64,000 bases of DNA from Rhodanobacteraceae bacterium (GCA_024234055.1 JACKOW010000003.1:372001-436000), one strand, 5' to 3'; counted from the stretch's first letter, positions 10,004 through 20,028 are shown. Program-made: numbers and translations. The notes: generated by a model not told the origin, from the sequence alone.

Positions 10004-10714
10004 ATGAATCCTGCGAATACACAGATCGAAGAGCACCCGCTCGTGGCCTTGTTGGGCCTAGCGGTTCTGGCAGCGGTGTTGATGTGGTTGGGCGGCAGTC
10101 CCTGGACCGCCCCGCTGGAAATCCTGGTGGTGTTCTTCCACGAAGCCTCGCATGCACTGATGACGCTGGTCACCGGCGGCAAGGTCGTGTCCATGCAGGT
10201 CACGGTGGAGCGCGGCGGCGAGGTACTGTCTGCCGGCGGCAGCCGATTCCTGATCCTGAGCGCCGGCTACCTCGGCTCCTTGCTGATCGGCGCCGCATTG
10301 CTGGTGGCCGGCATGCGCAGTCGCCATGACCGCGCCATTCTGGCCGTGGTCGCGCTGTTCATGGCTCTCGCCACCGTGCTGTTCATGCGCAATCTGTTCG
10401 GATTCGGCTATGGCATGGCCATGGCTGTGGCGCTGCTGGCCATCGCCCGCTTCCTGCCGGAACAAGCCAGCGACTTCTCCCTGCGACTGATTGGCGTGAT
10501 GAGCCTGCTGTACGTGCCGCGCGACATCTTCAGCGACACCATCGAGCGCTCTCAGCTGCAGTCCGATGCGCGCATGCTGGCTGAAGAGTTTGGCGGCGGC
10601 ACCTGGCTCTGGGGCGGTCTCTGGCTGCTGGCCTCGCTGCTGATCTGCTATCTGGCGGTGCGCTGGAGCCTGAGGCCGCGGCGCAGATCCGCGGCCCTCG
10701 CGACCCAGCTCTGA
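10004..10714 (+). CDS. M50-like membrane metallopeptidase
   Basis: 236 residues with about six predicted membrane helices. The zinc motif HEASH (residues 46-50) sits in helix 2 as FFHEASHALMTLVTGG, followed by GGEVLSAGGSRFLILSAGYLGS, matching the M50B-like (PF13398-type) family of integral membrane proteases. The usual second metal-ligand motif of site-2 proteases is not obvious, so activity is uncertain. The ATG at 10004 is preferred over the TTG at 10001 because of CGAGGA 5-9 bases upstream. It is separated from the beta-helix gene by a terminator and is convergent with an entericidin-like gene. M50 proteases often act in regulated intramembrane proteolysis, but no anti-sigma factor is seen nearby. 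Confidence 0.78.
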   Translation: MNPANTQIEEHPLVALLGLAVLAAVLMWLGGSPWTAPLEILVVFFHEASHALMTLVTGGKVVSMQVTVERGGEVLSAGGSRFLILSAGYLGSLLIGAALLVAGMRSRHDRAILAVVALFMALATVLFMRNLFGFGYGMAMAVALLAIARFLPEQASDFSLRLIGVMSLLYVPRDIFSDTIERSQLQSDARMLAEEFGGGTWLWGGLWLLASLLICYLAVRWSLRPRRRSAALATQL

Positions 10715-10747
10715 GTATGTCGACGCGGGCTCGCCGCGCCGGAGCCG

Positions 10748-10879
10748 CTAGTTCTTGGCCGTATCTTCGATCTTCTCGCCGGCTTTCTTGATGTCCTTGC
10801 CCATGCCCTGCATGGTGTTGCAGGCCGCCAGCGCAAAGGCCAATGCCACAAACAGAGAGATCAATCTAAAGGTCTTCAT
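10748..10879 (-). CDS. Entericidin-family small lipoprotein
   Basis: A 43-residue lipoprotein. Signal MKTFRLISLFVALAFALAA precedes the lipobox cysteine (LAAC, Cys near residue 20). The mature part CNTMQGMGKDIKKAGEKIED is characteristic of EcnA/EcnB entericidins, with the NTxxGxGKDIxxxGxxIE pattern. The second of two adjacent ATGs (10879) is chosen because AGGA lies at better spacing. In enterics EcnA/EcnB act as an antidote and toxin pair in stationary phase; only one gene is present here, and in many proteobacteria single copies behave as envelope-stress lipoproteins. Function therefore uncertain, family confident. Confidence 0.88.
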   Translation of the reverse strand: MKTFRLISLFVALAFALAACNTMQGMGKDIKKAGEKIEDTAKN

Positions 10880-11098
10880 CATTCCTACACCCTGAAATCG
10901 CGGATAGCCGCCCAAGGCTCTGATTCTCTCCGGGCTCGGTTGGCAATGCCAGCACCGCGCGGCCTGTCCTTCGCCATCAGATGCTTCACTGTCCGAATCC
11001 GATCGGGATGACGTGCCTGCCCGCCCGACGGCTCCCGCGGACCTGGCAGTGTTTGCCAGCCGCTTGCGTATCACCGGTAAAACCACCGGATACCTGTC

Positions 11099-13606
11099 AT
11101 GCGCAGCGCAATTCGCTCTCTCCTCATTTTCCTGGTCCTGGCGACGGGAACTGCCAGGGCAGACACCGTCTGCGTCAATTCCGTCGCGGGATTGATTCAA
11201 GCAGTCGACAGCTTCGACTTCCAGAACGACGGCACGCTGACGATCAAGCTGGTGCAAGGCACCTACAACGTGGGCAGCGGCCTGGTCGGGACCACCCATA
11301 CCTCAGATCCGAGTGTCGTCAGTCTGAAATTGCTTGGCGGCTATACGGCGGGTTGCGCCGCCCGCACGGTCAACCCCTTGAACACCACCATCAACGCGGG
11401 CAACGCCGACAATACGGCCTTGCTGTTCCGATTCAACGACGATGCCACGGCGACTGTCGAGGGCATCACCTTCACTGGCTTCAAGGCGCCAGCCGGGAAG
11501 TCCGTTCTGGAACTGACCGATCTGCTCGGCGACAGCGATGAGGAAACCTATTCGGTGCGGCATTGCCGCTTCCTGGGCAACACCGGCCACAACATGATCT
11601 ACATGAGCGCCTCGCAGATGAACGTGACCAACAATCTGGTCGCCAACAACACCCTGGTCGGCGGCGGCGCAGGCGCCGTACTCATCAAATTCAAGTACGG
11701 TGGAAACTCGCGCGTGGCCATCGACAACAATACCGTGGCCATGAACAACGGCGGCTTCGGCGTGTTGGTTGATACCGACAATCGCGAGAGCGAGCGCTAC
11801 ACCAGCATCGTCAGCAACATTCTCTGGGGCAATTCGGGCACCGACCTGAACCTGACTCGGTACGACACCGGCCTGAGCCCCAATCTGCTCTACGGCCACA
11901 ACATCTACGGAACCACCGCGGGCTTTGCCCTGCGCCCGGGCGATCTGGTCACCAACCCGCAGTTCACCAATGCTGCCGGCGGAAACTTTGTGCCGGCAGC
12001 CGGCTCGCCAGCCATCAACAGCGGTCCGACGCAACAGTTCTACGGCTTCCCCGCCAGGGATCTGATCCATAACGAGCGCATTGTCGGCAACCTGATCGAT
12101 CGCGGCGCCTATGAGGCCACGGTCCAGAACCAGTCGAGTTTCCTGGTAACCAGCAGCGGCGACAACGGCAGCAACGCCAGCCCGACCACCGGTTCGCTGC
12201 GCGCGGCCATCAAGGCGGCAAACGCGTCCGGGCTACCGTTCAGGATCAGCTTCGGCATCAGCGGCAGCTGTCCCCGTATCGTCAACATGAGCACGCCGAT
12301 GCTGGATATCACCGGCGACGTGACCATCGATGGACGCACCCAGCAGGGCTGGTCGGGGAATACCCAAACAGGCAGCTTTGATGCCAATCTGTGTCTGGTG
12401 GTGAACGGCAGCGGCGCCGCCCCTTACGCCTTCCACGTGCCCAGCGGAGCTGGCAACGCACGGCTCACCGTCATGGGCATGATGTTCGCGGGCTTCACCG
12501 ATGCCGCGATCAAGATCGAGGCCGGCAACGGACATCGGCTTGCCGGCAATCAGTTTGGCGCGGTGCCCTTCACCAGTTCGAATCACGATGCCATACGCAT
12601 TACCGGCACCTCGGGAGGCGCCTTCATTGGTGGCTACGACGATCCCACCGCCACCAATCTGATAGCGGGCAGCAGCGGCGTCGGCGTGTATCTGGACAAT
12701 GCCGGCGGCGGATCGACGCTGGCCAACAATCTCATTGGATTCCAGACCGACGGCGCCGGCCTTGGCGGAAACGGCACCGGGGTCTACATCTTCAATTCCC
12801 CGCAGAACGTGCTCCAGTACAATCTGATCGGCAACAGCGCCAGCCACGGCGTCAACATCTCCGGATCCGGTTCCAGCGGCAATCTGCTGCAGTACAACAT
12901 CATCGGCACAACTTTCTTCGACTTGCCCGCCGGCAACGGCGCCGCGGGCGTGGGACTGTCTTTCGGTGCGCAGGGCAATACCATCGGCGCACCGCAGTCG
13001 GGCAGTTATGGTGCCAACACCATTGCCCGCAACGGTGCAGCCGGCGTCTGGATCACGCCCAGTGGCGGCAGTTCCAACCGGGTGATGGGCAATCGAATCC
13101 GCTTCAACGGTGATATCGCCATTGATCTGTCTACTGCCGGTGCCACCGCAAACCAGAGCACGAATCCAGGATCTGGCCCCAATCATCTGCAGAACTACCC
13201 GATTCTGACTCAAGCCCTGCGACATCCGTGGAACTCACCATCAGCTGCCGCCACCGGCCACGTGCCGAGCGCGGTCCCCGGGGCCGACGCTCTGATCGAC
13301 GTGACTGGCAACCTGCACAGTACCCCTCTGGAGAGCTATCGCATCGACGTCTATTTCGGCATTGACTGCGATGTGAATCACGCCAATCGCGGCGTGCCGG
13401 ATGTCCCCTTGGGTCGAACTGTGGTCACGGCAGACGGCCAGGGTAATGCGAACTTCCAATTGACGGTACCCGGCTACTCCGCGTTCCTCGGCCACGTCTC
13501 GGCGACAGCCACCCATGTGGGCGGCGACACGTCTGAAGTTGGCACTTGCCTGGCGGTGGTCGATGGCACTCTGCCGGACCCGCTGTTTGCCGATGGCTTC
13601 GAGTAG
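11099..13606 (+). CDS. Large secreted beta-helix protein with C-terminal GFE tail
   Basis: 835 residues. The signal peptide MRSAIRSLLIFLVLATGTARA is followed by a mature region rich in Asn, Gly and Thr. Residues about 60-350 form a choice-of-anchor/parallel beta-helix style domain (TTINAGNADNTALLFRF, NNLVANNTLVGGGAG, SPAINSGPTQQ...RDLIHNERIVGNLIDRGAYE). The phrase DRGAYE is typical of PbH1 proteins whose helix domain ends there. A second beta-helix with NLIAGSSGVGVYLDN and NLIGNSASHGVNISG rungs follows to about residue 690. It ends DPLFADGFE, the same tail as in two other secreted proteins of this window. Likely exported to the surface or medium. It is followed by an ECF sigma factor and Ser/Thr kinase, but the 250-bp gap argues against a shared operon. 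Confidence 0.78.
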   Translation: MRSAIRSLLIFLVLATGTARADTVCVNSVAGLIQAVDSFDFQNDGTLTIKLVQGTYNVGSGLVGTTHTSDPSVVSLKLLGGYTAGCAARTVNPLNTTINAGNADNTALLFRFNDDATATVEGITFTGFKAPAGKSVLELTDLLGDSDEETYSVRHCRFLGNTGHNMIYMSASQMNVTNNLVANNTLVGGGAGAVLIKFKYGGNSRVAIDNNTVAMNNGGFGVLVDTDNRESERYTSIVSNILWGNSGTDLNLTRYDTGLSPNLLYGHNIYGTTAGFALRPGDLVTNPQFTNAAGGNFVPAAGSPAINSGPTQQFYGFPARDLIHNERIVGNLIDRGAYEATVQNQSSFLVTSSGDNGSNASPTTGSLRAAIKAANASGLPFRISFGISGSCPRIVNMSTPMLDITGDVTIDGRTQQGWSGNTQTGSFDANLCLVVNGSGAAPYAFHVPSGAGNARLTVMGMMFAGFTDAAIKIEAGNGHRLAGNQFGAVPFTSSNHDAIRITGTSGGAFIGGYDDPTATNLIAGSSGVGVYLDNAGGGSTLANNLIGFQTDGAGLGGNGTGVYIFNSPQNVLQYNLIGNSASHGVNISGSGSSGNLLQYNIIGTTFFDLPAGNGAAGVGLSFGAQGNTIGAPQSGSYGANTIARNGAAGVWITPSGGSSNRVMGNRIRFNGDIAIDLSTAGATANQSTNPGSGPNHLQNYPILTQALRHPWNSPSAAATGHVPSAVPGADALIDVTGNLHSTPLESYRIDVYFGIDCDVNHANRGVPDVPLGRTVVTADGQGNANFQLTVPGYSAFLGHVSATATHVGGDTSEVGTCLAVVDGTLPDPLFADGFE

Positions 13607-13855
13607 GCCGGATCCGCCATCATGCCGTCGGCAATCCCGACCACCAACGCTTCATCGGTCTCACTCAATAGCAGGCGTCAGCGCACGCGCGCCCGCAGGC
13701 GACGCGCCCTGCACTTGAGTGTCTGTCAGTGGCCCAACGTCGTTCCGCTGGCGCGCCCAATGGCGCGATCGGGCCTGTGCGCGATCAAGGGTGAATGGCC
13801 CTTGGCAGCCAGTTCATTCGTGGTAGGCAATCGGGAGTACGCGTGGTCAAATAAT

Positions 13856-14434
13856 GTGAGCCTGCCTGATCAAGTTGCCGTGTCGGAAGCTGAGACCATA
13901 TCGGTTTTGATTGACGCCATCCGGTCCGGCGACCTCGCCGCCAGTGACCGCTTGTTCGCGCGGCTGTACGACGAATTCAAGTCCAGGGCGCACCTGATGC
14001 TGCGAGCAGGACCGCGACAGACACTGTGCACCACCGAACTGGTCAACGAAACCTGGATGCGCCTGCAAGGGCGCGCCCTGTCCATCGAGAACCGTGCCCA
14101 TTTCAGCAATCTGGCCGCACGGGCGATGCGCCAGGTGCTCATCGACCGGGCGCGCCACCGCAATGCCCAGAAGCGTGGCGACGGCGCCCAGCCGATTACC
14201 TTGAGCGCCGCCGATGACATTCACGGCGATGACCCTTTCGACGTTCTGGCGCTGGACCAGGTGATGAGCGAACTGGCGAAGATCGATCAAGGTCTGGCGA
14301 ACCTGGCGCAATTGCACTTGTTCGGTGGACTGACCATTCCGGAAATTGCCGAGCTCAACGGCACGTCGGATCGCACCGTGTTTCGCCAGTGGCGGACCGC
14401 GCGCATGTATCCTGGTGAAATCGATGGCCCCTGA
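13856..14434 (+). CDS. ECF sigma factor, TIGR02999/ECF43-like
   Basis: About 192 residues. Sigma region 2 covers roughly residues 25-95 (SDRLFARLYDEFKSRAHLML, then ELVNETWMRLQ and RAMRQVLIDRARHRNAQKRG), which is diagnostic of the TIGR02999 group. Region 4 covers residues 135-180 (LANLAQLHLFGGLTIPEIAELNGTSDRTVFRQWRTAR). The GTG at 13856 gives the usual family length; a longer open frame begins at 13622 but its composition looks non-coding. A weak ribosome site makes the start uncertain. It lies 209 bases before a Ser/Thr kinase, the genetic pairing known for ECF43 (for example EcfK-PknS of Xanthomonas citri, where it controls the T6SS). No anti-sigma factor is present, which fits kinase-controlled activity. 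The last eight residues (YPGEIDGP) are atypical. Confidence 0.82.
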   Translation: MSLPDQVAVSEAETISVLIDAIRSGDLAASDRLFARLYDEFKSRAHLMLRAGPRQTLCTTELVNETWMRLQGRALSIENRAHFSNLAARAMRQVLIDRARHRNAQKRGDGAQPITLSAADDIHGDDPFDVLALDQVMSELAKIDQGLANLAQLHLFGGLTIPEIAELNGTSDRTVFRQWRTARMYPGEIDGP

Positions 14435-14643
14435 GTAGGGGCGACCCGGCACCAGACCACCGTTGAGGCCAATTTGCGCAGTTCCAGACCTCCATCGACC
14501 TCTCGCAGCACCGTGACCCACGGCCAGATGCGATGGACCGGGCTGTCCAGACGCCTGTGCCCGGATGAACGGCACCCCGCGCAAGGACCATAGCCATCTT
14601 CAACGACTCCCAGATCTCGGCGGGGAACAGCGGACCGGCCAGC

Positions 14644-17406
14644 GTGGAGCTGATGCGCCGGGCCCTGGAGATCGCCTGCGCGGCGCTCGACGAACCCGAA
14701 TCGCGGCGCCGCTCCTGGGCTGAAGGCCAATGCGGCGACGACCAAACCCTGCGTCAGGAAGTGATCGCCCTGCTGGCGGCGGATGATCGCCCCGAGCGCG
14801 TGCTGCGCAGCACTGTCAGCGAGCGCGAGCCAGAGCTGGTCGATGTCTGGACGGGCCGTCTGGTGGGCCGATACCGGGTGGGTGAACGCATTGCCAGCGG
14901 CGGCATGGGCGTGGTCTATCGAGCTCAGCCCGAGTCGGGAATTTCGCAAAAGCCGGTCGCACTGAAAGTGATCAAGCGCGGCATGGACAGCGAAGAGATC
15001 GTCCGACGATTCCTGCGCGAGCGCGAGATCCTGGCGCGACTGGATCATCCGCACATTGCCCGCCTGCTCGATGGTGGCATGACGACCGACGATCGGCCCT
15101 GGTACGCCATGGAGTTGATCGAGGGCGAAGCCCTGCTGGATTACTGCGACCGTCGACAGTTGCCGCTGGCAGCCCGCCTGGGGCTGATGCTGCAGATCTG
15201 CGAGGCGGTGATCTACGCGCACCAGAATCTGGTCGTTCACCGCGACCTCAAACCCGGGAACATCCTGGTCACGGCCGACGGACAGGTGAAGCTGCTCGAC
15301 TTTGGCATCGCCAAATTGATCGACGTCGATGGCGAGTCTGCCACGCGCAGTGCCATGGCCATGATGACGCCCGATTACGCGGCACCCGAACAGTACGAGC
15401 GCGGCCCGATCACCACCCAGACCGATGTCTACCTGCTGGGCCTGGTGTTGGCGGAGTTGCTGACCGGGCGGCGCCTGCCCTGGCCGATGCGGCCCGATGC
15501 CCGGGACTATCGAGCGCCCGCTCGACTGGATCTTGCCTTCCGCGCGCGCGGAGCGTCGACCGATCCGGAATTGATGGCCCTGGCCACGAAACGCAGCAGC
15601 AGCGTGGCCGGGCTGGCGCGGTCACTGAGCGGAGACCTGGACCGGATCACCCATCGCGCCACCGCCTACGAGGCCGAACAGCGCTACGACAGCGTTGCCG
15701 CGCTGGCCGATGATCTGCGGCGCCATCTGCACGGCCAGCCGGTCGACGCAGTGGGCCCCTCCTGGACCTACCTGGCAGGCAAGTTCGCGAAACGCCATCG
15801 GACATCGGTTCTGGCCACGCTTGCCGTGCTCGGTGCACTCGCCCTGGGATTGGTGACCACCTTGCGTGAGGCGGAAAGGCTGCGCGTGTCCGAAGCACAG
15901 ACCGAAACCACCTTGAGCATGCTTGAGGATGTGTTCCTGGGCGCCGATCCCTATACCGCGCGCGGCGGCGATACCCGTGCCACCGACCTGCTCGCGGGCG
16001 TCGCTCAGCGTCTGTCCTCGGATGCCGATCTGCCGCCCGCCATGGCGGCCCGGCTCTGGACCAAGTTGGGCTCGGCCTATGTCTCGCTCAATGAACGGGT
16101 TGCGGCGGAACGCGCGCTGCAGGCCGCCATTGAAAGTGGTCAGAAAGCGCTGGCCTGCCGTGCGCTGAGCTGCCAGGACAAGGATCCGACCACGACCGCG
16201 ATTCTGGTCGCCGCAGCCCGGTCGCGACTTGCCCACTACCGCCTGGTGGTTGATGGGCGTGCGGAAGCATTGCCGGAACTGAACGCGTCCATCGACGAGC
16301 TTCGTGCGGCCGGCTTGCCGGCGGTGCTCCCTCTGGCCAAGGCCCTGGAGTTCTTGCGGGATTACGAATTCGCGCAGGGAAATCATGACGCAGCCGATCG
16401 CATCAGCCTGGAGGTCATCCGGCTGGATGAGCAGGGTTCCGGCCCGAATTCGCCGGATACGATCATGGCGTTGGGAAGTCGCGTATCGGTGCTGCGCGCA
16501 GCCGGGCAGCCCGAGCGGGCAATGGCCGACGCCGCCGAGGCGCTTCGTCGAACCCAGATGCCGGAGCTGGAGCTGCCGCCAGCGGTGCGTCTTTACGTCG
16601 AGCAGCAATATGCCGGGGTGCTGACTGATCTTGGCCGATCGGCCGAGGCAGAACCCGTTCTTTCGGCCGCGCTGGCCCGTGCCAATGAAATACACGGCCC
16701 GGCCAGCACCGCTGCGCAGGGTTTGATCTGGGAACTGGCCACCACCCACGCCGAGCTGGGCCAGTTCGTGCTGGCGCGGGACGAATTCCGTGAGCTGATT
16801 GCGCTGAGTCACGACATCAAGAGCGGCAACATCGTGGCCATGCACAATTCGCTGGGCCTGGCCCTGCTCGGAAACGGCGAAGCCGACGAAGCCGTGAGGG
16901 AACTCGCCATCGCTGCAAAACTGGCCTGTTCGGAATCGAAGGATGCCGTGCCTTGCGTGGCCGTGGGCCTCAACCAGATCGATGCCGATCTCGGGGCCAA
17001 TCGCCGGAATGAAGCTGGCGACGGGCTAGAGGCTCTGCGAGTGATCGCACTGCGGATGGGCGGACGGGCCGCGATGCGCTGGTATTGGCTGGATGCGCGC
17101 CTGCGATTGGCGCAGGGCGACCTCGCCGGCGCTGATCAGTCGCTGCAGCAGAGTCGCCTGCCCTTGCCTGCCGGCGCGACCCCCGTGGATCAGGCGCGCT
17201 GGCTGGAGCTGGAGGCGGCACTCAAGCAGGCTCAGGGCGACACCCGCCAGGCCCTGCCGCTGTGGGTGCAGGCCGAACAGATCTATCGGTCACGATGGAT
17301 CGCCGATTCGCCTACCCTGCGCCGTTTGCGCAGCACCATCGAGCAGATGGATCCGACCGCGAGCACATCCCGTTCCGCCAAGGACCAGCAAAGCGCCCTG
17401 GATTGA
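14644..17406 (+). CDS. Membrane-anchored Ser/Thr protein kinase with C-terminal helical repeats
   Basis: 920 residues, cytoplasmic kinase plus one transmembrane helix plus a large C-terminal helical domain. The kinase has the glycine loop (GERIASGGMGVVY, residues 80-92), catalytic Lys108 (VALKV), the HRDLKPGN loop (Asp201) and DFG (Asp219); all key residues are present, so activity is expected. A membrane helix spans about residues 387-403. The remainder, about residues 430-900, is made of Ala/Glu/Leu-rich helix pairs with TPR character (LAHYRLVVDGRAEALPELNASIDEL and similar). The N-terminal 70 residues match the sigma-partner kinases' helical cap. Together with the ECF43-like gene upstream this forms the known sigma/kinase module, in which the kinase phosphorylates its sigma factor. 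The C-terminal domain is probably the periplasmic sensor. GTG start; ATG at 14653 is an alternative. Confidence 0.88.
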   Translation: MELMRRALEIACAALDEPESRRRSWAEGQCGDDQTLRQEVIALLAADDRPERVLRSTVSEREPELVDVWTGRLVGRYRVGERIASGGMGVVYRAQPESGISQKPVALKVIKRGMDSEEIVRRFLREREILARLDHPHIARLLDGGMTTDDRPWYAMELIEGEALLDYCDRRQLPLAARLGLMLQICEAVIYAHQNLVVHRDLKPGNILVTADGQVKLLDFGIAKLIDVDGESATRSAMAMMTPDYAAPEQYERGPITTQTDVYLLGLVLAELLTGRRLPWPMRPDARDYRAPARLDLAFRARGASTDPELMALATKRSSSVAGLARSLSGDLDRITHRATAYEAEQRYDSVAALADDLRRHLHGQPVDAVGPSWTYLAGKFAKRHRTSVLATLAVLGALALGLVTTLREAERLRVSEAQTETTLSMLEDVFLGADPYTARGGDTRATDLLAGVAQRLSSDADLPPAMAARLWTKLGSAYVSLNERVAAERALQAAIESGQKALACRALSCQDKDPTTTAILVAAARSRLAHYRLVVDGRAEALPELNASIDELRAAGLPAVLPLAKALEFLRDYEFAQGNHDAADRISLEVIRLDEQGSGPNSPDTIMALGSRVSVLRAAGQPERAMADAAEALRRTQMPELELPPAVRLYVEQQYAGVLTDLGRSAEAEPVLSAALARANEIHGPASTAAQGLIWELATTHAELGQFVLARDEFRELIALSHDIKSGNIVAMHNSLGLALLGNGEADEAVRELAIAAKLACSESKDAVPCVAVGLNQIDADLGANRRNEAGDGLEALRVIALRMGGRAAMRWYWLDARLRLAQGDLAGADQSLQQSRLPLPAGATPVDQARWLELEAALKQAQGDTRQALPLWVQAEQIYRSRWIADSPTLRRLRSTIEQMDPTASTSRSAKDQQSALD

Positions 17407-17604
17407 CCGCCGTGGCGCGTCGCTCCCCTGCCCCGCCACCAGCCTGATTCAGGCCGTCGGCGTGGCTCGCTCATTGGCAGCCTTTGCCTCGGACTTTCGT
17501 ATCAGACAATGCGGTCGCCGGGCGGCAGACCGGCAACACGGCGGCCTCATCCCCGCACGCGACCCCGCAGATCTGGACAAACACCACGGTAACCTGGAGC
17601 CCTC

Positions 17605-17919
17605 ATGAGCTGGTACATCAAATCCCGCGCCGAATTCTTCGACGTGCTCGAATCCACCATCGCCATCGCCAAGGCCCGCGCCGAGCATGTTCCCGCCTTC
17701 GGCCCCTACCAGACCGTGCTGGCGCAGTTGCAGGCCATGCGCAACTGGACAGCCGACGGACGCACGCCCGAGCAGGAAGAGCGCGATCGCATCGACATCG
17801 GCTTGATCGCCGTGCGCGAGATCGACGAGCAGGCCGATGATGAAAGCGCCGAATTTCACGAACTGCTTCTGCAACTCGATGGCTATTTCTGCGAATGGCC
17901 AGAAGACGAGCCGGCCTGA
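17605..17919 (+). CDS. Tsi6-like immunity protein (orphan)
   Basis: 104 residues, acidic and all-helical. The pattern of two long helices (EFFDVLESTIAIAKARAEHV, then YQTVLAQLQAMRNWTADG) followed by DRIDIGLIAVREIDEQAD and a final helix resembles the Tsi6 family, which protects against the NAD(P)+ glycohydrolase effector Tse6 of the type VI secretion system. The match is by pattern memory, hence moderate confidence. No Tse6-like effector, Rhs or VgrG gene is adjacent: upstream is the ECF43-like sigma/kinase module, downstream an alkyl sulfatase. GGAG lies 7 bases before the ATG at 17605. If correct, it is an orphan immunity gene; otherwise a small helical protein of unknown role. Confidence 0.55.
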   Translation: MSWYIKSRAEFFDVLESTIAIAKARAEHVPAFGPYQTVLAQLQAMRNWTADGRTPEQEERDRIDIGLIAVREIDEQADDESAEFHELLLQLDGYFCEWPEDEPA

Positions 17920-18037
17920 AGCTGCGGCCTGCCTTGTGGACGGGTGAAAGCAAGACGGGGCTCGCCAGAGCGATTGGACGCCGACCCGGCAAAAGAGCCA
18001 AGATCAGCAGGCAGCCATCCCGTCGACAGGAACCCGA

Positions 18038-20028
18038 ATGTCATTGACCCCACCTGGCTTCTTGCCTCGCACGGCAGTTCTGCCTCTGATGGCAATCCTC
18101 CTGGCTGCCTGTTCGACCTCGGAGAATCCCAATCCGACGGCAGGTGAGGCCAGTCAGCGCGTGGCCCGCGCAAACGCCGAACTGGCCGCAGCGCTGGACC
18201 TGAGCGACCCGCCCTCCTTCGCCGACGCCGAGCGCGGTTTCATCGCCGCGCCTGTCGGCCAGGTCAAGAATGAGGCCGGCGATGTCATCTGGGACTATGA
18301 CGCCTTCGCCTTTGTCCAGGGACAGGCGCCGGCCACGGTCAACCCAAGCCTGTGGCGCCAGGCGCTGCTCAACAATCACATCGGCCTGTACCAGGTCAGC
18401 GAGCGCATCTGGCAGCTGCGCGGTTTTGATCTGGCCAATATCACCTTGATCGAGGGCGACACCGGCTGGATCGTCGTCGACACCGCCACCGCGCGAGAAA
18501 CGGCCACAGCAGCGATGGCCTTCGCCCGCCAGCACCTGGGCGACAAGCCAGTCTCGGCGGTGGTCTTCACCCATAGCCACGCCGATCATTTCGGCGGCGC
18601 TCTGGGCGTGATTTCGGCCGAGGAAGCGGCGGCACGACAGGTACCGATCGTGGCCCCAGCGGGATTCATGGAGGAAGCCACCAGCGAAAACGTGCTGATG
18701 GGTACAGCCATGGGTCGGCGTGCCATGTACATGTACGGCAGTCGCCTCAGTCGCGATGCCAGAGGACTGGTCGACAATGGCCTGGGCAAGGCGGTGGCTT
18801 TCGGTCGCATGGGCATCCTGACCCCGACCATCACCGTGAGCGGCACCGACCAGGAACTGGTCATCGACGGTCTGCGCTTTGTCTTCCATGGCGTCAACGG
18901 CAGCGAAGCGCCCTCGGAGTTCGTGTTCTATCTGCCCGAGCTCAAGGCTTTTTGCGGCGCCGAACTGATGAGCCACACGCTGCACAACCTCTACACCCTG
19001 CGCGGCGCCAAGGTCCGCGACGCCCTGAGCTGGGCGGGTTTCCTGGATGCCGCGCTGGCGCAATCGGCCGAGGCCGAGGTGCTGTTCAACCAGCACCACT
19101 GGCCGGTGTGGGACCAGCCGCGCATCGCCGAATTCATCACCATGCAGCGCGACAGCTATCGCTACATCCACGATCAGACCGTGCGCCTGATGAACGCTGG
19201 CCTGGGCGCCAGCGAGATCGCCGAGCAGTTGCAGTTGCCGCCCGGACTGGATCACTACCTCAACGTCCGCGGCTACTATGGCACTGTTCGCCACAATGCG
19301 AAGGCGGTTTACCAGTTCTATCTGGGCTGGTTTGACGCCAACCCGGCCAACCTCGATCCGCTACCGCCGGTAGAAGTGGCGCGCCGCTATGTGGCGTTGG
19401 CCGGAGGACCCGAGCGCCTGCTCCTCGCCGCTCAGGGCGCCTATGATTCCGGCGATTACCGCTGGGCCGCGGAGTTGCTCAAGCACGCCGTATACGCCGA
19501 TGCCGATGACGCGCGGCACGCGAGTTGCTGGCGCGCAGCTTCGAACAGTTGGGCTACATGGCCGAGGCCGCCAGTTGGCGCAATGTCTACCTGAGTGGAG
19601 CGCTGGAGTTGCGCGCGGGCCCGCCGGAACAGGGCATCAGTCGCGCCATGCTGATCGACGTGTTGAAGCACGCACCGATCGAGCGCTTCCTCGATGCCAT
19701 GGCGGCCTCGCTCAACGGCCCCGACGCTGCCGATGTCGAACTCACGATCAACCTGGTGTTCTCCGACCTGGGTGAGAGCCATGTGCTGACCATCGAAAAC
19801 GCGGTCCTTCACCACCACCGGGCACCCCCCGATCCGCAAGCCGACGCCACGCTCACGCTGACCAAGGATTTTTTCCTGCGCATGGTCACCGGCGGCGCCG
19901 GCGCCAGCGACCTGCTGCTGTCGGATGACACCGATATCGAGGGCAGCCGCATCGACCTGGCGCGCTTCTTCCGACTGCTGGACAAGGCCCCGGGGACCTT
20001 TCCGATCATCACCCGGGGCGATCACTGA
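18038..20028 (+). pseudogene. Alkyl sulfatase (SdsA1-like metallo-beta-lactamase), split by a one-base frameshift
   Basis: Predicted exported lipoprotein (MAILLAAC near residues 18-25). It would hydrolyse primary alkyl sulfates such as SDS using two zinc ions. The MBL motif THSHADHFGG is near residue 180. The upstream frame carries the catalytic, dimerisation and linker regions to YRWAAELLKHAVYADADDAR. A second frame from about 19516 continues ARELLARSFEQLGYMAEAASWRN and runs through the SCP2-like C-terminal domain to ITRGDH. The break is at GCGCGGCACG; one extra G at 19515-19516 joins the frames into about 663 residues, the normal length for SdsA1 relatives. No other lesion is seen, so a homopolymer sequencing error is likely. 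No SDS regulator is adjacent. Confidence 0.85.

Noticed and set aside
13622..13855. Extended N-terminus of the ECF sigma factor frame
   Set aside because: Composition is Arg/Ser-rich and unlike the family; a start near 13856 gives the normal length.
17605..17919. Possible toxin gene beside the Tsi6-like gene
   Set aside because: Neighbouring genes are a kinase and an alkyl sulfatase; no Tse6, Rhs or VgrG-like sequence was found.
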